Source: Bacteroidales bacterium (GTDB taxonomy: Bacteria; Bacteroidota; Bacteroidia; Bacteroidales; UBA932). Taken from it: a stretch of DNA of 64,000 nt. Below the pieces are notes generated by a model, which saw only the letters and a list, made by a program, of their open reading frames with translations, had not been told where the DNA came from and did not search any database. Where the stretch lies: positions 1-64,000 of the forward strand of contig JAFZIO010000051.1 of NCBI GenBank assembly GCA_017554335.1, written 5' to 3'. Positions within the stretch are counted from its first letter, which is position 1. Every line of letters starts with the position of its first letter. The translations under genes were made by a program, and so were the position numbers. Shown piece after piece: positions 63,594-64,000 of the stretch.

Positions 63594-64000
63594 TCAGAAT
63601 CTCTCTATCTTGAGCTGCTTGATCTTGTAGCTGTCGTCCTTGCAGCTCATGAAGATGGTTACGTTGAAAGTTTCGCCTCCGGCCTTGAGGGTGCCGAGGG
63701 CGTACTTCATATTGGCCCGGCCGGCCGTGTGGTTGATGTCGAAGCTGCGGGGAGTATAGGTGTCGAAGAAAGTTTTCACTATCTGGCGTGCCTGGGCGCG
63801 GCTTGCGTCGCTTTCCTTGGCGAGGACTGCAATCTCCAGGTTGTCGGCGAACCATGCTGAAAGGGCATCGGAGTTGCCGGCGGAGAAATACTTGGTAATT
63901 GGAACGAATACATCATCTCCGCTTTCCGATGTGGGGGCGGCGGGGAGGGCGCTCTTGGTCAAAATATTCTGGGCCGTTGCCAGAGGGCCGGCCAGAAGAA
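63594..64000 (-). CDS. DUF4783-family secreted protein (start beyond the window)
   Basis: The frame is open to the right edge, so the N-terminus is missing. The first visible residues look like the end of a signal peptide (LLAGPLATAQN), followed by about 120 residues: VFVPITKYFSAGNSDALSAWF, RQIVKTFFDTYTPRSFDINHTAG and the C-terminal FMSCKDDSYKIKQLKIERF. This matches the small NTF2-like DUF4783 family of Bacteroidetes, which has no known function. It lies 50 bp upstream of the response regulator gene and may share a transcript with it. Confidence 0.8.
   Translation of the reverse strand, partial: LLAGPLATAQNILTKSALPAAPTSESGDDVFVPITKYFSAGNSDALSAWFADNLEIAVLAKESDASRAQARQIVKTFFDTYTPRSFDINHTAGRANMKYALGTLKAGGETFNVTIFMSCKDDSYKIKQLKIERF

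Overview
This 64 kb window comes from a Bacteroidetes chromosome, most likely an uncultured gut or rumen Bacteroidales. The evidence is SusC/SusD-type glycan uptake genes, many lipoproteins, a FeoA-FeoB fusion, AT-rich upstream regions without Shine-Dalgarno sites, and repeated Bacteroidetes promoters of the form TTG/TTTG-N19-20-TAnnTTTG. By eye the DNA is GC-rich; one gene at 44.9-47.1 kb is visibly poorer in GC.

Layout. (1) 1-5.3 kb: the end of the large ribosomal protein cluster (rpsM, rpsK, rpsD, rpoA, rplQ), then a membrane pyrophosphatase. (2) 5.4-34.4 kb: a large polysaccharide utilisation locus (PUL). A mannobiose/cellobiose 2-epimerase (broken by a frameshift) faces away from an AraC regulator. 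A rightward run follows: CE7 acetyl esterase, SusC (also frameshifted), SusD, two surface glycan-binding lipoproteins, GH5, GH26, GH130, a GPH sugar/cation symporter, a second GH5, GH94 and GH36. At its right end lie GH2 on the other strand and GH31. (3) 34.4-40.6 kb: PfkB kinase, NfnAB-like flavoproteins, a small lipoprotein and a fused AroD-AroA. (4) 40.7-55.9 kb: tRNA-Leu, a 51-bp tandem repeat, a sialidase-like lipoprotein, SDR, RidA, Gph, DUF3667, a modular repeat lipoprotein, GDPD, FeoAB, a repeat-rich secreted protein, GH92, a lipocalin-like lipoprotein and a lipoprotein phosphatase. (5) 56.1-64 kb: tRNA-Met, rplM-rpsI-rpsB-tsf, a secreted protein, efp, ispH, cmk, an NtrC-type regulator and a partial DUF4783 protein.

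How the PUL should work (inference from families): surface enzymes (GH26, GH5, CE7) deacetylate and cut galactoglucomannan-like beta-mannan, SGBPs and SusCD bind and import oligosaccharides, and GH36 removes galactose. The GPH transporter moves disaccharides into the cytoplasm. There the epimerase turns mannobiose into mannosyl-glucose, GH130 phosphorolyses that to mannose-1-phosphate plus glucose, and GH94 phosphorolyses cellobiose. GH31 and GH2 would suit xyloglucan side chains, so the locus may serve two related hemicelluloses.

No CRISPR array, prophage or insertion sequence was seen. The strongest points for a second look are the two single-base frameshifts in key PUL genes, a surface protein with three tandem candidate glycan-binding modules, the AroD-AroA fusion, the 51-bp hairpin repeat array beside tRNA-Leu, the structured rpsB leader and an NtrC-like regulator without a DNA-binding domain.
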